A stretch of DNA of 64,000 nucleotides from Candidatus Saccharimonadota bacterium (GTDB taxonomy: Bacteria > Patescibacteriota > Saccharimonadia > Saccharimonadales > UBA4665), in contig JAICKC010000004.1 in assembly GCA_025928155.1 (NCBI GenBank), positions 1 to 64,000 on the forward strand. Direction: 5' to 3'. A model generated the notes under the pieces. The model was given only the letters and a program-made list of their open reading frames with translations. It had not been told where the DNA came from and made no database searches. Positions 1 to 8,218 of this stretch are shown in pieces. The translations under genes and the position numbers were made by a program. Numbering within the stretch: the first letter of the stretch is position 1; each line of letters begins with the position of its first letter.

Positions 1-176
1 ACCGTCAACTCTTTGCCGGCAAGATCTTTTTGGAAGTCAGCCAGCCCCTCCTCGGCGTTCTTCGGATAATACGACGTGTCGAGTATTTTGCTGTCCGGAA
101 AGACCAACACGTAGTAGTCGACTGCCTCTTTGGCGTTGCCGTCAAACCATAAATTTGGTGTAATCTTTTGCTGCAT
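1..176 (-). CDS. PhnB-like VOC-family protein (partial, 3' end outside window)
   Basis: Only the first ~59 codons are present; the rest lies left of the window. The visible N-terminus reads MQQKITPNLWFDGNAKEAVD, followed by YY...FPDSKI. This is the opening strand-helix pattern of PhnB/3-demethylubiquinone-methyltransferase-like members of the VOC (glyoxalase/bleomycin resistance) superfamily. They are small soluble dimers whose substrate is usually unknown. The start at 176 is supported by an AGGGG ribosome-binding sequence just upstream on the minus strand. The family call rests on the N-terminal pattern only. Confidence 0.75.
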   Translation of the reverse strand, partial: MQQKITPNLWFDGNAKEAVDYYVLVFPDSKILDTSYYPKNAEEGLADFQKDLAGKELT

Positions 177-267
177 AGTTCCCCTATTGTCTACTTACTA
201 GTGTCTTCATGATATCAAAAGGCGCGGCAACGCAGATGTTCGGCGGATTATAGGCCAGCTGCCGGTA

Positions 268-1683
268 CTACGCCGTCGCTGAGGTGGCGTGGCGCATGCT
301 GGCTAGCGCCAGCAGCGACTGTATCGCGACTTGCTGACTAAGGGGGACCACGCGCGTTGGTCCAATAATCTCTGCGCCCCGCCGGATGTGTCGCGTGAGT
401 TCCTGCTGGAGGGCTACGTTGCCGGCCTGGCGTGCCAAGCGGCGCGCGTTCCCAACGTACATCAGCGCTTCAGTGGCAAATAGACCAAGTATTTGGGCGT
501 ATTTAGCTTTACTCAGAAGTACGTCGGCTTTGCCTGTGCTTGCCTCTGTCTCAATTATCTTCAAGTGTCCTTGAACGAGTTCAGCCGATACTTCGCGGTA
601 CCATGCGGCTGCGTTGTAGAGTCGCTGTACACGTGGCTGGATCATGTTGTCGGTAAGCCATGGGTTGAGCTGGCCAAGGGCTTGGTCAATGGACGCTGCT
701 GCTGCCTGCGTCATGTTTGCCCGCATTTCAACTGCGTGGCGACGGGTAAAACCGCTCGGTTCATTGCCGGCAGCACTTTCAATCGAAGCAACTTCTGGAA
801 CGACCATAAGGGCGCCCTTGGCTATGTGGTCAAGGGCGTTGGTGCCGCCGCCCTTTGCTGAGATCTCCTGCGGGATGTCTGGAGCATAGACGCTCTCGTC
901 CACATGTGCTTTATTTACAATGTCGAATACCCCAGGGGCGTGAACGAGGGTGTTTGCTGCCTCTGGCAGGTCAAGGTTTAGGTCGAGTCCTGAATTGGAG
1001 AGGATATGCTGCAGGTCGGCGATGAGCGCCTCATCCTGACGTGAGACGAGGACGTAGCTGCTAAAGACAGAGCCGTGGAGGGATCCAAAAAAATCGCGCG
1101 CCTCTTGTAGGAGTTCGAGTGATAGTGCAATCTCTGGGCGAACCAGTTGGCCGGAGGCGGTCGGATAGGCCCATGAGATTTGATCGTAGGCGGACCAACT
1201 GCCTCGCCACCCGTTGAGCGCGTACTCTGCAGTACCGGCCGAGGGCTGTGACCCTCCTTCCTGCATTGACTCACCGACGGGGTCGATGTGGTCACAGATC
1301 AGGAGCTTCTCGTAGCCGGAGCGGTCTAGGATGCCAGGGTAGTGTGCCACGAGCCGCTTGAGTTTCGCGCTCGTCCTTTGTGCTATAAGCTCGTGAGCAT
1401 GCTCTGAACCCTGCAGATACCCGACAGCACCTCCGTTGGTTGCTCCCCGAATGGCAGTAACTCCTATGGGCTGGTCGTTGCTCGCGATGCCGCGCTCTGG
1501 ATCGAAGTCGACATGGTCGAACTCAGCGGCGAGAGCGGCGCTGTCTGAGCGCAGCTCCTCGTAGTTTGGGTATCCGCCCGGCTCGTTGCAGATATGCCAA
1601 AGCATGTCTGCCTCGTCGGGCAACAAACCAATAGCGGCGGCACTCGTTTGAAATGCCTCGTGATAGTCGCGACGGATACTCAC
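268..1683 (-). CDS. Hypothetical protein, 471 aa
   Basis: I do not recognise this protein. It starts with GTG at 1681-1683 with no clear Shine-Dalgarno sequence. No signal peptide or long membrane segment is evident. The C-terminal half (from about residue 300) is rich in Ala, Gln and Arg and looks helical (for example NMTQAAAASIDQALGQLNPW and SLLALASM), while the N-terminal half is mixed and acidic. It lies between the VOC gene and the DUF817 gene, all on the minus strand, and is separated from DUF817 by a terminator, so it is probably its own transcription unit. It could be a lineage-specific cytoplasmic protein; no function is proposed. Confidence 0.6.
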   Translation of the reverse strand: MSIRRDYHEAFQTSAAAIGLLPDEADMLWHICNEPGGYPNYEELRSDSAALAAEFDHVDFDPERGIASNDQPIGVTAIRGATNGGAVGYLQGSEHAHELIAQRTSAKLKRLVAHYPGILDRSGYEKLLICDHIDPVGESMQEGGSQPSAGTAEYALNGWRGSWSAYDQISWAYPTASGQLVRPEIALSLELLQEARDFFGSLHGSVFSSYVLVSRQDEALIADLQHILSNSGLDLNLDLPEAANTLVHAPGVFDIVNKAHVDESVYAPDIPQEISAKGGGTNALDHIAKGALMVVPEVASIESAAGNEPSGFTRRHAVEMRANMTQAAAASIDQALGQLNPWLTDNMIQPRVQRLYNAAAWYREVSAELVQGHLKIIETEASTGKADVLLSKAKYAQILGLFATEALMYVGNARRLARQAGNVALQQELTRHIRRGAEIIGPTRVVPLSQQVAIQSLLALASMRHATSATA

Positions 1684-1709
1684 CTAGAGTGTTTGTTTTA
1701 GCAAATAAA

Positions 1710-1731
1710 TACAGAAACCGCCCGAAGGCGG
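1710..1731 (-). terminator. Intrinsic terminator after the DUF817 gene
   Basis: On the minus strand, CCGCC-TTCG-GGCGG is followed by TTTCTGTATTT. It begins two bases after the stop codon at 1734-1736. A GNRA/UUCG-like tetraloop and T-rich tail are typical of a Rho-independent terminator. Confidence 0.8.
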
Positions 1732-1733
1732 AG

Positions 1734-2549
1734 TTAGTTTTTTTGTCTAGCGCGCAGATAGTATAGCATATCAACCATGGTGAAACTGATGACCATCAGC
1801 AGCAGCCACGAGCCAAGTTTCTGGACACCCACTACATGCCAATGCACGCGCTGGGTCGGATACAACCAGACGCTGCTATAGGTGGAGATGTTCTCGCCTA
1901 GCCAGATAAATAGCGCTACCAGCGCAAAGCCTGCGACGAGCGGCATATGCCGAATTTTTTCGTTTACAGCATAGCTGACCTGCACTCTGCCAAACAGTAC
2001 CAACAGGCCTGCAAACAGCAAATAGCGAATGTCGTATCCATAGTGGTCCAAAAAGAAGTTGCCGTAAATGGCAGCGGCTAGCATCACGGTAAACTTGCGC
2101 GGCGGATAATGCTTAAACGAAAGGTTCAGAACGCGCCAGGCACGGGCAATGTAACTGCCGACTGCGGCGTACATAAACCCCGAAAACAGCGGCACGTTAC
2201 CGAGCTTAAAAAACGCGTCACCGGGGTATGACCACGAGCCGACGCCGCTCGAGGTCTTAAAAAGTTCCATGCCCAGGCCGGTCAGGTGGAATAAGCAGAT
2301 GGTGATAACTTCGTGGGGCTTTTCGAGCCTGGCGGCCAGCATAAAAAGCTGCACAAAAATGGCAAACAAAAACAGCCAGTCATAGCGACTCAAGCCGGGC
2401 AGCCCGACGTAGTGGGTAAAAATAATGGCGCCGAGCATCAGGCCGCCGAAAAGCGCCGCCCAGCCTTGTTTGATGGCGAAGGTCCAGAGCGCTCCGCCGG
2501 GCAGCTGTCTGGTTTTTTGCAAGAAGTCGTGTTTGGTCAGTTTCGTCAA
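1734..2549 (-). CDS. DUF817-family integral membrane protein
   Basis: A 271-aa hydrophobic protein with about seven or eight predicted membrane segments. Features matching DUF817 (YoaT-like) proteins are the central stretch GMELFKTSSGVGSWSYPG and the late pattern WLGENISTYSSVWLYP. The family is widespread but its function is unknown; location is the cytoplasmic membrane. The only start giving this reading frame is TTG at 2547-2549, without a convincing ribosome-binding site, so the true N-terminus could differ slightly. The gene ends directly in a terminator. Confidence 0.8.
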   Translation of the reverse strand: MTKLTKHDFLQKTRQLPGGALWTFAIKQGWAALFGGLMLGAIIFTHYVGLPGLSRYDWLFLFAIFVQLFMLAARLEKPHEVITICLFHLTGLGMELFKTSSGVGSWSYPGDAFFKLGNVPLFSGFMYAAVGSYIARAWRVLNLSFKHYPPRKFTVMLAAAIYGNFFLDHYGYDIRYLLFAGLLVLFGRVQVSYAVNEKIRHMPLVAGFALVALFIWLGENISTYSSVWLYPTQRVHWHVVGVQKLGSWLLLMVISFTMVDMLYYLRARQKN

Positions 2550-2602
2550 TGTGTGGATACGGTTAATGAACGTTTAGTATGACGGATTTTATTGTTCGTC
2601 GC

Positions 2603-3196
2603 CTACTCCAGCGAGTCGGGGTTGATAGACACTTCGCCTTGGCGCAAGAGTTCGATTTTGAATCGGATGATAGTAGAAGCCAGCGGCGCTTCCAGACGCC
2701 CGCTGTCCACATAGAAAGCCACACGGTTGCCGAATATTGCCTGCGCTTCCTTGACATCTTTGACCATTGGCTCATTGGGGCGGTTGGCGCTGGTGGTCAA
2801 AAGCGGCCCGACTTTTGTGAGCAGCTCGTTGAGTGCTTGGTGCTTGGGCACGCGCACCGCCAGTGATGCCATGCCAAGGTCAAGGTATTCGAGGTCCGGC
2901 TTGGTGGGCAGCACCACGCTCACTGGACCCGGCCAGAACTGTTCGGCGGCTTTGACGTGCTCGCGCTGCAAACCAAGGTCAAGTAGTTGTTGTACATCGG
3001 CAGCAATGAGCGTTCCCGGTTTGTACTTGCGGCCCTTGGTATCAATAACCTTGGCGGCAGCTTCAGGGTCGGTAGCAAGGCCGACAATACCATAGACCGT
3101 GTCTGTTAGCAACACGCCTACCCCGCCACCGCGTAATATGTCGGTGAGGGCTGGGTCTGACAGGCTGGTAAAAACAGGGGGTGTTATTTTTGACAT
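2603..3196 (-). CDS. Sua5/YciO/YrdC-family threonylcarbamoyl-AMP synthase
   Basis: A 197-aa soluble protein of the YrdC fold, which makes threonylcarbamoyl-AMP from Thr, bicarbonate and ATP for t6A modification at position 37 of ANN-decoding tRNAs. Matching patterns, in order, are LLTDTVYGIVGLATDP near the N-terminus, KGRKYKPGTL, FWPGPVSVVLP, LAVRVPKH and PLLTTSANRPNEP. The ATG at 3194-3196 is preferred because the YrdC domain begins soon after it; a longer frame upstream adds 14 unlikely residues. Length fits the short TsaC/YrdC form without a Sua5 extension. A YciO-like paralogue is the alternative. Confidence 0.88.
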   Translation of the reverse strand: MSKITPPVFTSLSDPALTDILRGGGVGVLLTDTVYGIVGLATDPEAAAKVIDTKGRKYKPGTLIAADVQQLLDLGLQREHVKAAEQFWPGPVSVVLPTKPDLEYLDLGMASLAVRVPKHQALNELLTKVGPLLTTSANRPNEPMVKDVKEAQAIFGNRVAFYVDSGRLEAPLASTIIRFKIELLRQGEVSINPDSLE

Positions 3197-3278
3197 AATA
3201 AAATATCGGTCCTTGTTACTGGACCGGTAAGCGGGCAACAGTATACTAAACTAACAGAGATAGTGCAAGCCAAGTCGT

Positions 3279-3962
3279 TTAATAGTTATCTTCGTTGTAG
3301 TTCGGGAAGAAGTCTTGCTTGAGCTGTGTTGCCGGCAGGCCGTTAGCTTTGAGTTCGTCGCCAAGTGCTTCGACCATCGGCTCTGGGCCGGAGAGGTACA
3401 CAAGCGAGCCGTTAAGGTTGGGTAGCAGCGACGCCAGTTTCTCGGCATTCAGACGTTCGCCGACGACATACTCTACCTTAAGTTGATTGTCGCTGGCCGT
3501 CCATTCAGCCAGCTCGTCCTTAAACGGTACGTCGGTAGTGCGGCTGCTGTAGATAAGGGTGACGTTTAACGGCAGCTTGTCGTAGGCGCGCTGCTTTAAA
3601 ATGCTGCGGAATGGCGTGATCCCGATACCGCCGGCGACAAATACCAGAGGGAACCCTGAATCGTCCCACACAAAATCACCGTCAGGTCTGGCGATGAGCT
3701 GTAATTCGTCGCTGGCCTCAAGTTTGGACAGCGCTTGCTTGAAGGTGCTTTCGGTCACGCGCGTGGTGATTTGCATAATACCTTCAAACGGGGCTGCGGA
3801 GTTAGTGAACCAGCGCTTCGTGCCCTCAGCGTCCGGGCTGTCGTGCGGTAGTTCAACTTGGACAAATTGGCCGGCTGTCCACACGAGCGGCTCACTTGGC
3901 TGGAAGCGAAATGCCCAGACGTTATCCACCAGATGTTCTTTTTCTATAAGTTTTAGGACCAT
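3279..3962 (-). CDS. FAD/NAD(P)-binding oxidoreductase (ferredoxin-NADP reductase superfamily)
   Basis: A 227-aa protein with the two-domain ferredoxin-reductase fold. The N-terminal FAD domain has WTAGQFVQVELPH and RWFTNSAAP (the RxxS-type flavin motif in altered form). The NAD(P) domain has VFVAGGIGITPFRSIL, the classic GGxGxTP dinucleotide motif, YSSR, and YLSGPEPMVEAL near the end. There is no [2Fe-2S] or globin domain, so it is a stand-alone reductase with an unknown electron partner. The start at 3960-3962 is firm because AAGGAGG precedes it at ideal spacing; a longer reading frame to 4223 is spurious. Confidence 0.9.
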   Translation of the reverse strand: MVLKLIEKEHLVDNVWAFRFQPSEPLVWTAGQFVQVELPHDSPDAEGTKRWFTNSAAPFEGIMQITTRVTESTFKQALSKLEASDELQLIARPDGDFVWDDSGFPLVFVAGGIGITPFRSILKQRAYDKLPLNVTLIYSSRTTDVPFKDELAEWTASDNQLKVEYVVGERLNAEKLASLLPNLNGSLVYLSGPEPMVEALGDELKANGLPATQLKQDFFPNYNEDNY

Positions 3963-4020
3963 GTAAACCTCCTTAGTCGGTATCTGACTTACATGATAGC
4001 AAGTTTGAAGCCGCACGTAA

Positions 4021-4407
4021 TTATTGTGGGTGTCGAATAGTGACGAGTTGAGCGATACCCCACGCGATGAGGGCGTAAATAGCCATCGCGACGAGGGTAG
4101 AAAGCTCGAACTGCGAAATGCCGTAGCGTATCGTGTAGCCAAAGATGCCGAAGAACGGTGCGGCAAAGGGATAGGACGCACTATATATGAGGTCGACGAA
4201 GCCATTACCCCTGTTGGCGCCAAGCAAAATGAATACGAACCGGATTGCTAGCAGTACGATGATGGCTCCAGCAATGTACCAGGCCACTCGTGCTGCAGTG
4301 TTCGTAGGAGATTGTGCGTCTGTGCCGTCGTTGGTAATGGTGCGGGTGGTTTCGATTTCTACGCCATCGTTCCGTAGGCGCCTCACTTGTTGAACATGTT
4401 CAGTCAT
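4021..4407 (-). CDS. YggT-family membrane protein
   Basis: A 128-aa protein with a polar ~40-residue N-terminus and then three hydrophobic segments. The middle carries the YggT signature: RFVFILLGANRGNGFVDLIY followed by SASYPFAAPFFGIFGY. YggT proteins are small cytoplasmic-membrane proteins linked to osmotic tolerance and cell-envelope or division functions in other bacteria. A GAGGAA sequence lies upstream of the ATG. It is the distal gene of a minus-strand series that includes the two small genes and membrane protein to its right. Confidence 0.82.
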   Translation of the reverse strand: MTEHVQQVRRLRNDGVEIETTRTITNDGTDAQSPTNTAARVAWYIAGAIIVLLAIRFVFILLGANRGNGFVDLIYSASYPFAAPFFGIFGYTIRYGISQFELSTLVAMAIYALIAWGIAQLVTIRHPQ

Positions 4408-4470
4408 AGCAGTTCCTCGCTTACCACCTATGAGTGTAAGCGGTATGCAGCAATTTGTAAGTAAGAGAGG

Positions 4471-4734
4471 TTACTTGATCCGTGAGCCGCGCGCCACCTG
4501 CTCGAGCTGCCCAATATATTCTTCCACGATCTGGCTATTGTCGGTCAGAAGCGACATGGCGAGCCGTATCCAATCTATAAGACGCACGAGGTCTTTTGTG
4601 GTCATATCCTCAGGCGCTTTATGTAAATGGTTACGGACTTGCCGGTTGATGAAACGGCTGGCGGCCGGCCCCAAGTATGCATAGGTAATACGGACTGCTT
4701 GGTCGTAGATGCTGTCGCGCGTCTGCGTCGACAT
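4471..4734 (-). CDS. Small hypothetical protein, 87 aa
   Basis: Helical, soluble and unrecognised. The pattern AYLGPAASRFINRQVRNHL followed by TTKDLVRLIDWIRLAMSLL and VEEYIGQL vaguely resembles a ~70-residue helical domain found at the ends of some bacterial kinases and cyclases, but this is weak. Its start overlaps the stop of the upstream membrane-protein gene at 4734, so the two are translationally coupled and probably act together. The end ('VEEYIGQLEQVARGSR') resembles the end of the 96-aa protein at 5778-6068 ('VEGYISNLKLMTRIR'), suggesting distant paralogy. Confidence 0.6.
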   Translation of the reverse strand: MSTQTRDSIYDQAVRITYAYLGPAASRFINRQVRNHLHKAPEDMTTKDLVRLIDWIRLAMSLLTDNSQIVEEYIGQLEQVARGSRIK

Positions 4735-5663
4735 CAGGCTTCCTCGATTTTCTTGAGCTTCTGAGCACCGAGTGCCATCAAAATGAGGCCTACAGCAACG
4801 GTGACCAATAAGGCATATTCGGCAAGCAATAAGGACCCGAGTGAACGGCTGACTTTTCCCGCGAAGGTATTGCTCACGAATTGACTTGCCACCGAACCTG
4901 CTATTGCCACCACGATGCCATACGAAAACTGACGTAGCGCGCCGCGGTACAGCAGCCCCTTGGCAAATTTGGCGTATAGCCCGAACTCATAGGCGCTCAA
5001 TAGCGCAGCGAACCAGGCGAACAGCTCGGGGATAATGAAGGTGGCGATGAGTAGCGGCGTGTTGAGGTAATACACTTCATGGTGTCTCGCGTGGTAGGTC
5101 GTGACAAGTCTGGTAAAGACCACGGCGAGGCTGATGAACAGGAGTGCAAAAATACGTAAGCCTGTCAGCCTTGGCCGGTTTTTGCCGAGCCTGGTAAGCA
5201 GATGCGTGCCGCTGTTGATGTACATAAAGGCAACAAGTCCCACTAGCACGTCAAGATAGTTGTCAATGATAACGGATGCGGGCTTGAACCCGTGGTTATG
5301 GCTGGCAATATCCCCCATGATGATTGAGACGGCCGCTTGTGATATGAGCCCAAAGGCCAGCACACCCATTCCGACCGTAATACTATGGAAGGCTTGGCCG
5401 TCGTCGAAGCCTTGTATCGTTCGCGAATACTCCTTGAGCTTGGCAAAGGCATAGAACGCTGCGTACCATATGACGCCGTAAGGTACGAGCAGGACCAGGA
5501 CAGCCACATGATACGCTAGGCTAGAGATGTGTAAGCGGTGTAACGCCTGCGGGTCCGGTGGCAATCCGAGGGCTAGCCCAACAGTAATCACCGCGAGGAT
5601 GATAAACCAGAGCATGGGCGTGAATTTCTTAGACGTAAGGGTACCTCTTACTTTAGGGCTCAT
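4734..5663 (-). CDS. Polytopic membrane protein, 309 aa, unknown function
   Basis: About eight hydrophobic segments are spread along the protein (for example FIILAVITVGLALGL, VAVLVLLVPYGVIWYAAFYA and LLVTVAVGLILMALGA). A short basic N-terminus precedes the first segment and the C-terminus is charged (KLKKIEEA). No transporter or enzyme motif is recognised. The ATG at 5661-5663 is the natural start. It is overlapped at its 3' end by the 87-aa gene and follows the 96-aa gene, giving a three-gene minus-strand group in which the two small soluble proteins may be partners of the membrane protein. Confidence 0.65.
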   Translation of the reverse strand: MSPKVRGTLTSKKFTPMLWFIILAVITVGLALGLPPDPQALHRLHISSLAYHVAVLVLLVPYGVIWYAAFYAFAKLKEYSRTIQGFDDGQAFHSITVGMGVLAFGLISQAAVSIIMGDIASHNHGFKPASVIIDNYLDVLVGLVAFMYINSGTHLLTRLGKNRPRLTGLRIFALLFISLAVVFTRLVTTYHARHHEVYYLNTPLLIATFIIPELFAWFAALLSAYEFGLYAKFAKGLLYRGALRQFSYGIVVAIAGSVASQFVSNTFAGKVSRSLGSLLLAEYALLVTVAVGLILMALGAQKLKKIEEA

Positions 5664-5777
5664 TGTATAGTATTCGAAGTCTAAAATACATTGCCCGACG
5701 GAAAGTCTGTAGGGGATTCAGTGTTCCGAAACAGCCGTACGACAGCGACATCAGTTCTACGCCTGGTTTGTGTGTAT

Positions 5778-6068
5778 CTACCTGATTCTTGTCATGAGTT
5801 TGAGGTTAGATATATACCCTTCAACAAGCGTGGCGGGGTGGGTGCTTAGGTAGTATAAGTGTCGGTCGATAAAGCTCAGCTCGTTTCCGCTAAAGTAACT
5901 TGAGTCTGTGTTGTATTGTGGGTTATCGACCATCTGCTGTAGGGCCATGTGTGCAGCCGTGCATTGCTCAGAGGCATAAAAGCGCCTTTGGGCGGGGGTC
6001 AGAAGGGTCTCGTCGGTATCTATGTGCTGCGTGACGCCAGCTCCATTGTCTTGTGTGTCTAACGCCAT
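5778..6068 (-). CDS. Small hypothetical protein, 96 aa
   Basis: A soluble, mostly helical protein with an acidic N-terminal 20 residues and the core LLTPAQRRFYASEQCTAAHM. I recognise no family. The closing VEGYISNL segment resembles that of the small protein at 4471-4734. It lies 110 bp upstream of the membrane-protein gene on the same strand. Confidence 0.5.
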   Translation of the reverse strand: MALDTQDNGAGVTQHIDTDETLLTPAQRRFYASEQCTAAHMALQQMVDNPQYNTDSSYFSGNELSFIDRHLYYLSTHPATLVEGYISNLKLMTRIR

Positions 6069-6144
6069 ACTGGTGTCGCTAGCTTTCCTTTGGATTTCTG
6101 GTGGAGCCGAGTAAACTTTTGCGGGCGGCTGTCATAACTAAAAC

Positions 6145-6195
6145 GCTCCCTTATATGGTTGCTTTGCTGGTAGCAAATTTCGCATATTTGGGAGC
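6145..6195. other. Structured intergenic hairpin between convergent/parallel genes
   Basis: GCTCCCTTATATG pairs with CATATTTGGGAGC (two T/T mismatches) around an inner stem TTGCT/AGCAA. It lies in a 225-bp gap downstream of the RRM gene on the minus strand. No T-tract follows on either strand, so it is not a classic terminator. It may be a 3'-UTR structure or a small RNA. Confidence 0.4.
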
Positions 6196-6293
6196 ATCTT
6201 AGTGAATGCTTCTGTTTGTACGGGACTTACTAACTATCAGTATACGCTTATGTAGACTGATTGCCCTACTCGATTTTGTGTTTGGAGACGAAA

Positions 6294-6629
6294 CTACCGG
6301 TAAGAACGGCGGAAATTGTTGCCCAAGTTACCGCGGTTATCACGGTTGTTGCCACCACCAAACGAACGCTGAGGACGGTCTTCGCGCGGTCGTGCCTCGT
6401 TTACGGTCAAAGGACGACCATTCATGTCTTTGCCATTCAGACCTTGGATAGCATTCTTGCTTTCCTCTTCCGTGCTCATTTCGACAAACCCAAAGCCTTT
6501 TGAGCGGCGCGTCTCGCGGTCTGTGATAATCTGTGCTGAAGTTACCGTTCCGTAGTCTGCGAAAAGATTACGCAGCTCGTCGTCAGTCATGTCATATGAC
6601 AATCCTGCGACAAAAAGTTTAGTTGCCAT
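6294..6629 (-). CDS. RRM-type RNA-binding protein
   Basis: A 111-aa protein made of one RNA-recognition motif and a short Gly/Arg/Asn-rich tail. RNP2 is KLFVAGLS at residues 4-11 and RNP1 is KGFGFVEM near residue 45; the aromatic RNA-contacting residues are present. The tail (RSFGGGNNRDNRGN and so on) resembles the glycine-rich tails of cyanobacterial and CPR Rbp proteins. It probably acts as an RNA chaperone or translation regulator. ATG at 6627-6629 has AAGGAG upstream. A longer reading frame to 6812 would translate the leader and is rejected. A second RRM gene lies at 14734-15033. Confidence 0.92.
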   Translation of the reverse strand: MATKLFVAGLSYDMTDDELRNLFADYGTVTSAQIITDRETRRSKGFGFVEMSTEEESKNAIQGLNGKDMNGRPLTVNEARPREDRPQRSFGGGNNRDNRGNLGNNFRRSYR

Positions 6630-6888
6630 TATTATTGCTCCTTGTTCTCTGCTCAAGGAGTCTAACAACGTTGAGTCATTAGCCAGCTGCTTCCCTAAAC
6701 GAAATTTGATTGTAAATACTAGGACGTTTTTGCTTAGGAAACACCAGCAGCTATACCTAGTAGCAGTTATTATATCACAAAAAATACTTTTGAGAACTTT
6801 TTTGCCGTACATTATGAAACCTAGGTGGATTTTGGCCGCATAGAGACAGAACCGGATAACATTTCGGCTGATATACTATACTACCCAG

Positions 6889-7767
6889 ATGTGGTTTATC
6901 TATGCCTTGCTGGGTGCGTTCGGCAAGTCATACTCAGGCTTCTTTCGCAAGAAAATGGCCGGCAATATCAGTCCGGCCATGTTCATGTGGTTCAGCTATA
7001 CGTTAATGCTCGTATTGCTCATACCCTTTGTGGTAACACGCTTCTCAGTCATTGAGCGCGCGTTAACCACTACGAACTCGCTGCTGATATTATTTGGGGC
7101 TGCGGTGTCACTGATGATTGCGACGCTCCTCAATCTGGAGGCGCTGAAACGAGAAGAGCTTTCCTACACTGCGCCGTTAAATGCATTCGTCCCTGTTTTT
7201 GCCCTGGCTATCGGTTACATATTCCTCGGCGAACATCCGCCGCTGCCGGGCTTCGCCGGTGTGGGAGCTGTCTTTGTCGGAGCATATATTGTCAGCTTAC
7301 GGTCGGGACGAGTTCGGTGGTATGACCCGATCACGCATTTGGTTACTAGTCCTGGCGCGCAGCTCAGTATTGGCGTTGCTCTTGGCTATGCGATCAATAG
7401 TGCGTTTTTGAAAGCCGCTTCCAATCAAGGCTACGATCAGTTTGTGCTGATGTTCACCACAACTGCCATCGGCTGGTTACTGCTGTGCTATGTGCCGTTC
7501 ACTAAAAAAGCCGAGCTGCGTAATACGCTTCGCTCAAGCAAAGTGGTCTTAGCAGGGGCAATTATCAGCTCGTTTGCCGGTAACTTTTTTAACATACTAG
7601 CTATCGCAGGTACCTACGTCAGTTATGCCGTTGGTGTCCGGCGGTTTGAAGCAGTCATCTCGGTACTCCTCGGCTGGCGCTATCTCAAGGAAACAAACAT
7701 TCGGAGTAAGCTCATTGGCAGTATCATTATGACTGCCGGTGCAATTATTATGGCAGTGGGTCGTTAG
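6889..7767 (+). CDS. EamA/DMT-family transporter
   Basis: A 292-aa protein with ten hydrophobic helices arranged as two five-helix EamA repeats. Repeat one ends with the EExxTAPLNAFVPVFALAIGYIFLGE-like pattern (pieces EELSYTAPLNAFVPVFAL and YIFLGEHP). Repeat two ends with VGVRRFEAVISVLLGWRYLKE and IIMTAGAIIMAVGR. Members export or import metabolites; the substrate cannot be read from sequence. It is divergent from the RRM gene across a 260-bp gap that must hold promoters for both. Confidence 0.85.
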   Translation: MWFIYALLGAFGKSYSGFFRKKMAGNISPAMFMWFSYTLMLVLLIPFVVTRFSVIERALTTTNSLLILFGAAVSLMIATLLNLEALKREELSYTAPLNAFVPVFALAIGYIFLGEHPPLPGFAGVGAVFVGAYIVSLRSGRVRWYDPITHLVTSPGAQLSIGVALGYAINSAFLKAASNQGYDQFVLMFTTTAIGWLLLCYVPFTKKAELRNTLRSSKVVLAGAIISSFAGNFFNILAIAGTYVSYAVGVRRFEAVISVLLGWRYLKETNIRSKLIGSIIMTAGAIIMAVGR

Positions 7768-7801
7768 AATGACTCAACGAACTTGCAAAGCAGCACGCTT
7801 A

Positions 7802-8101
7802 TCAAATGATCTTGTCGAGATCCTCGGTACCGGTTTTGACATCCCAGACAAGCAACTCATATTGTGCGAATTTATGTTTCGTGAACGGATCTTCATCCCG
7901 AATCCGATCCAGCGCTTCGTTAGCATCCGCATCCGATACCCGTAGCAGAAAAGCACCGCCGAAGTGCGGCTCAAACGGGCCGGAAGCAATCAACAGGCCC
8001 TGTTTTTTCAGCTCGCGCAGGTAATTACGGTGCGCTTCCCGGTAAGTTTCATCAACTTCCTCCAAAGACAGCCGATAGCGAACTATAGCAAGTGCATACA
8101 T
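7802..8101 (-). CDS. YciI-family protein
   Basis: A 99-aa ferredoxin-like fold protein. The pattern YREAHRNYLRELKKQGLLIASGPFEP, with the conserved His and the SGPF turn, then GGAFLLRVSDADANEALD, identifies the YciI (YCII) family, whose conserved His/Asp pair suggests an enzymatic role of unknown substrate. AGGAAG precedes the ATG at 8099-8101. It is convergent with the EamA gene. Confidence 0.85.
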   Translation of the reverse strand: MYALAIVRYRLSLEEVDETYREAHRNYLRELKKQGLLIASGPFEPHFGGAFLLRVSDADANEALDRIRDEDPFTKHKFAQYELLVWDVKTGTEDLDKII

Positions 8102-8218
8102 ATAAACTTCCTTTCGCTACCATGATAAAGCATGCTGCTCAAAAATACTGTTAGATATCTTTCCCTCGAGTGAATCGTGCCTGCTTCTAAAACATGGTTA
8201 AGCCGGCAGGACTTGAGT

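Noticed and set aside
3963-4223. N-terminal extension of the ferredoxin-reductase-like gene
   Set aside because: It would translate through the AAGGAGG ribosome-binding site; the family N-terminus begins at 3962.
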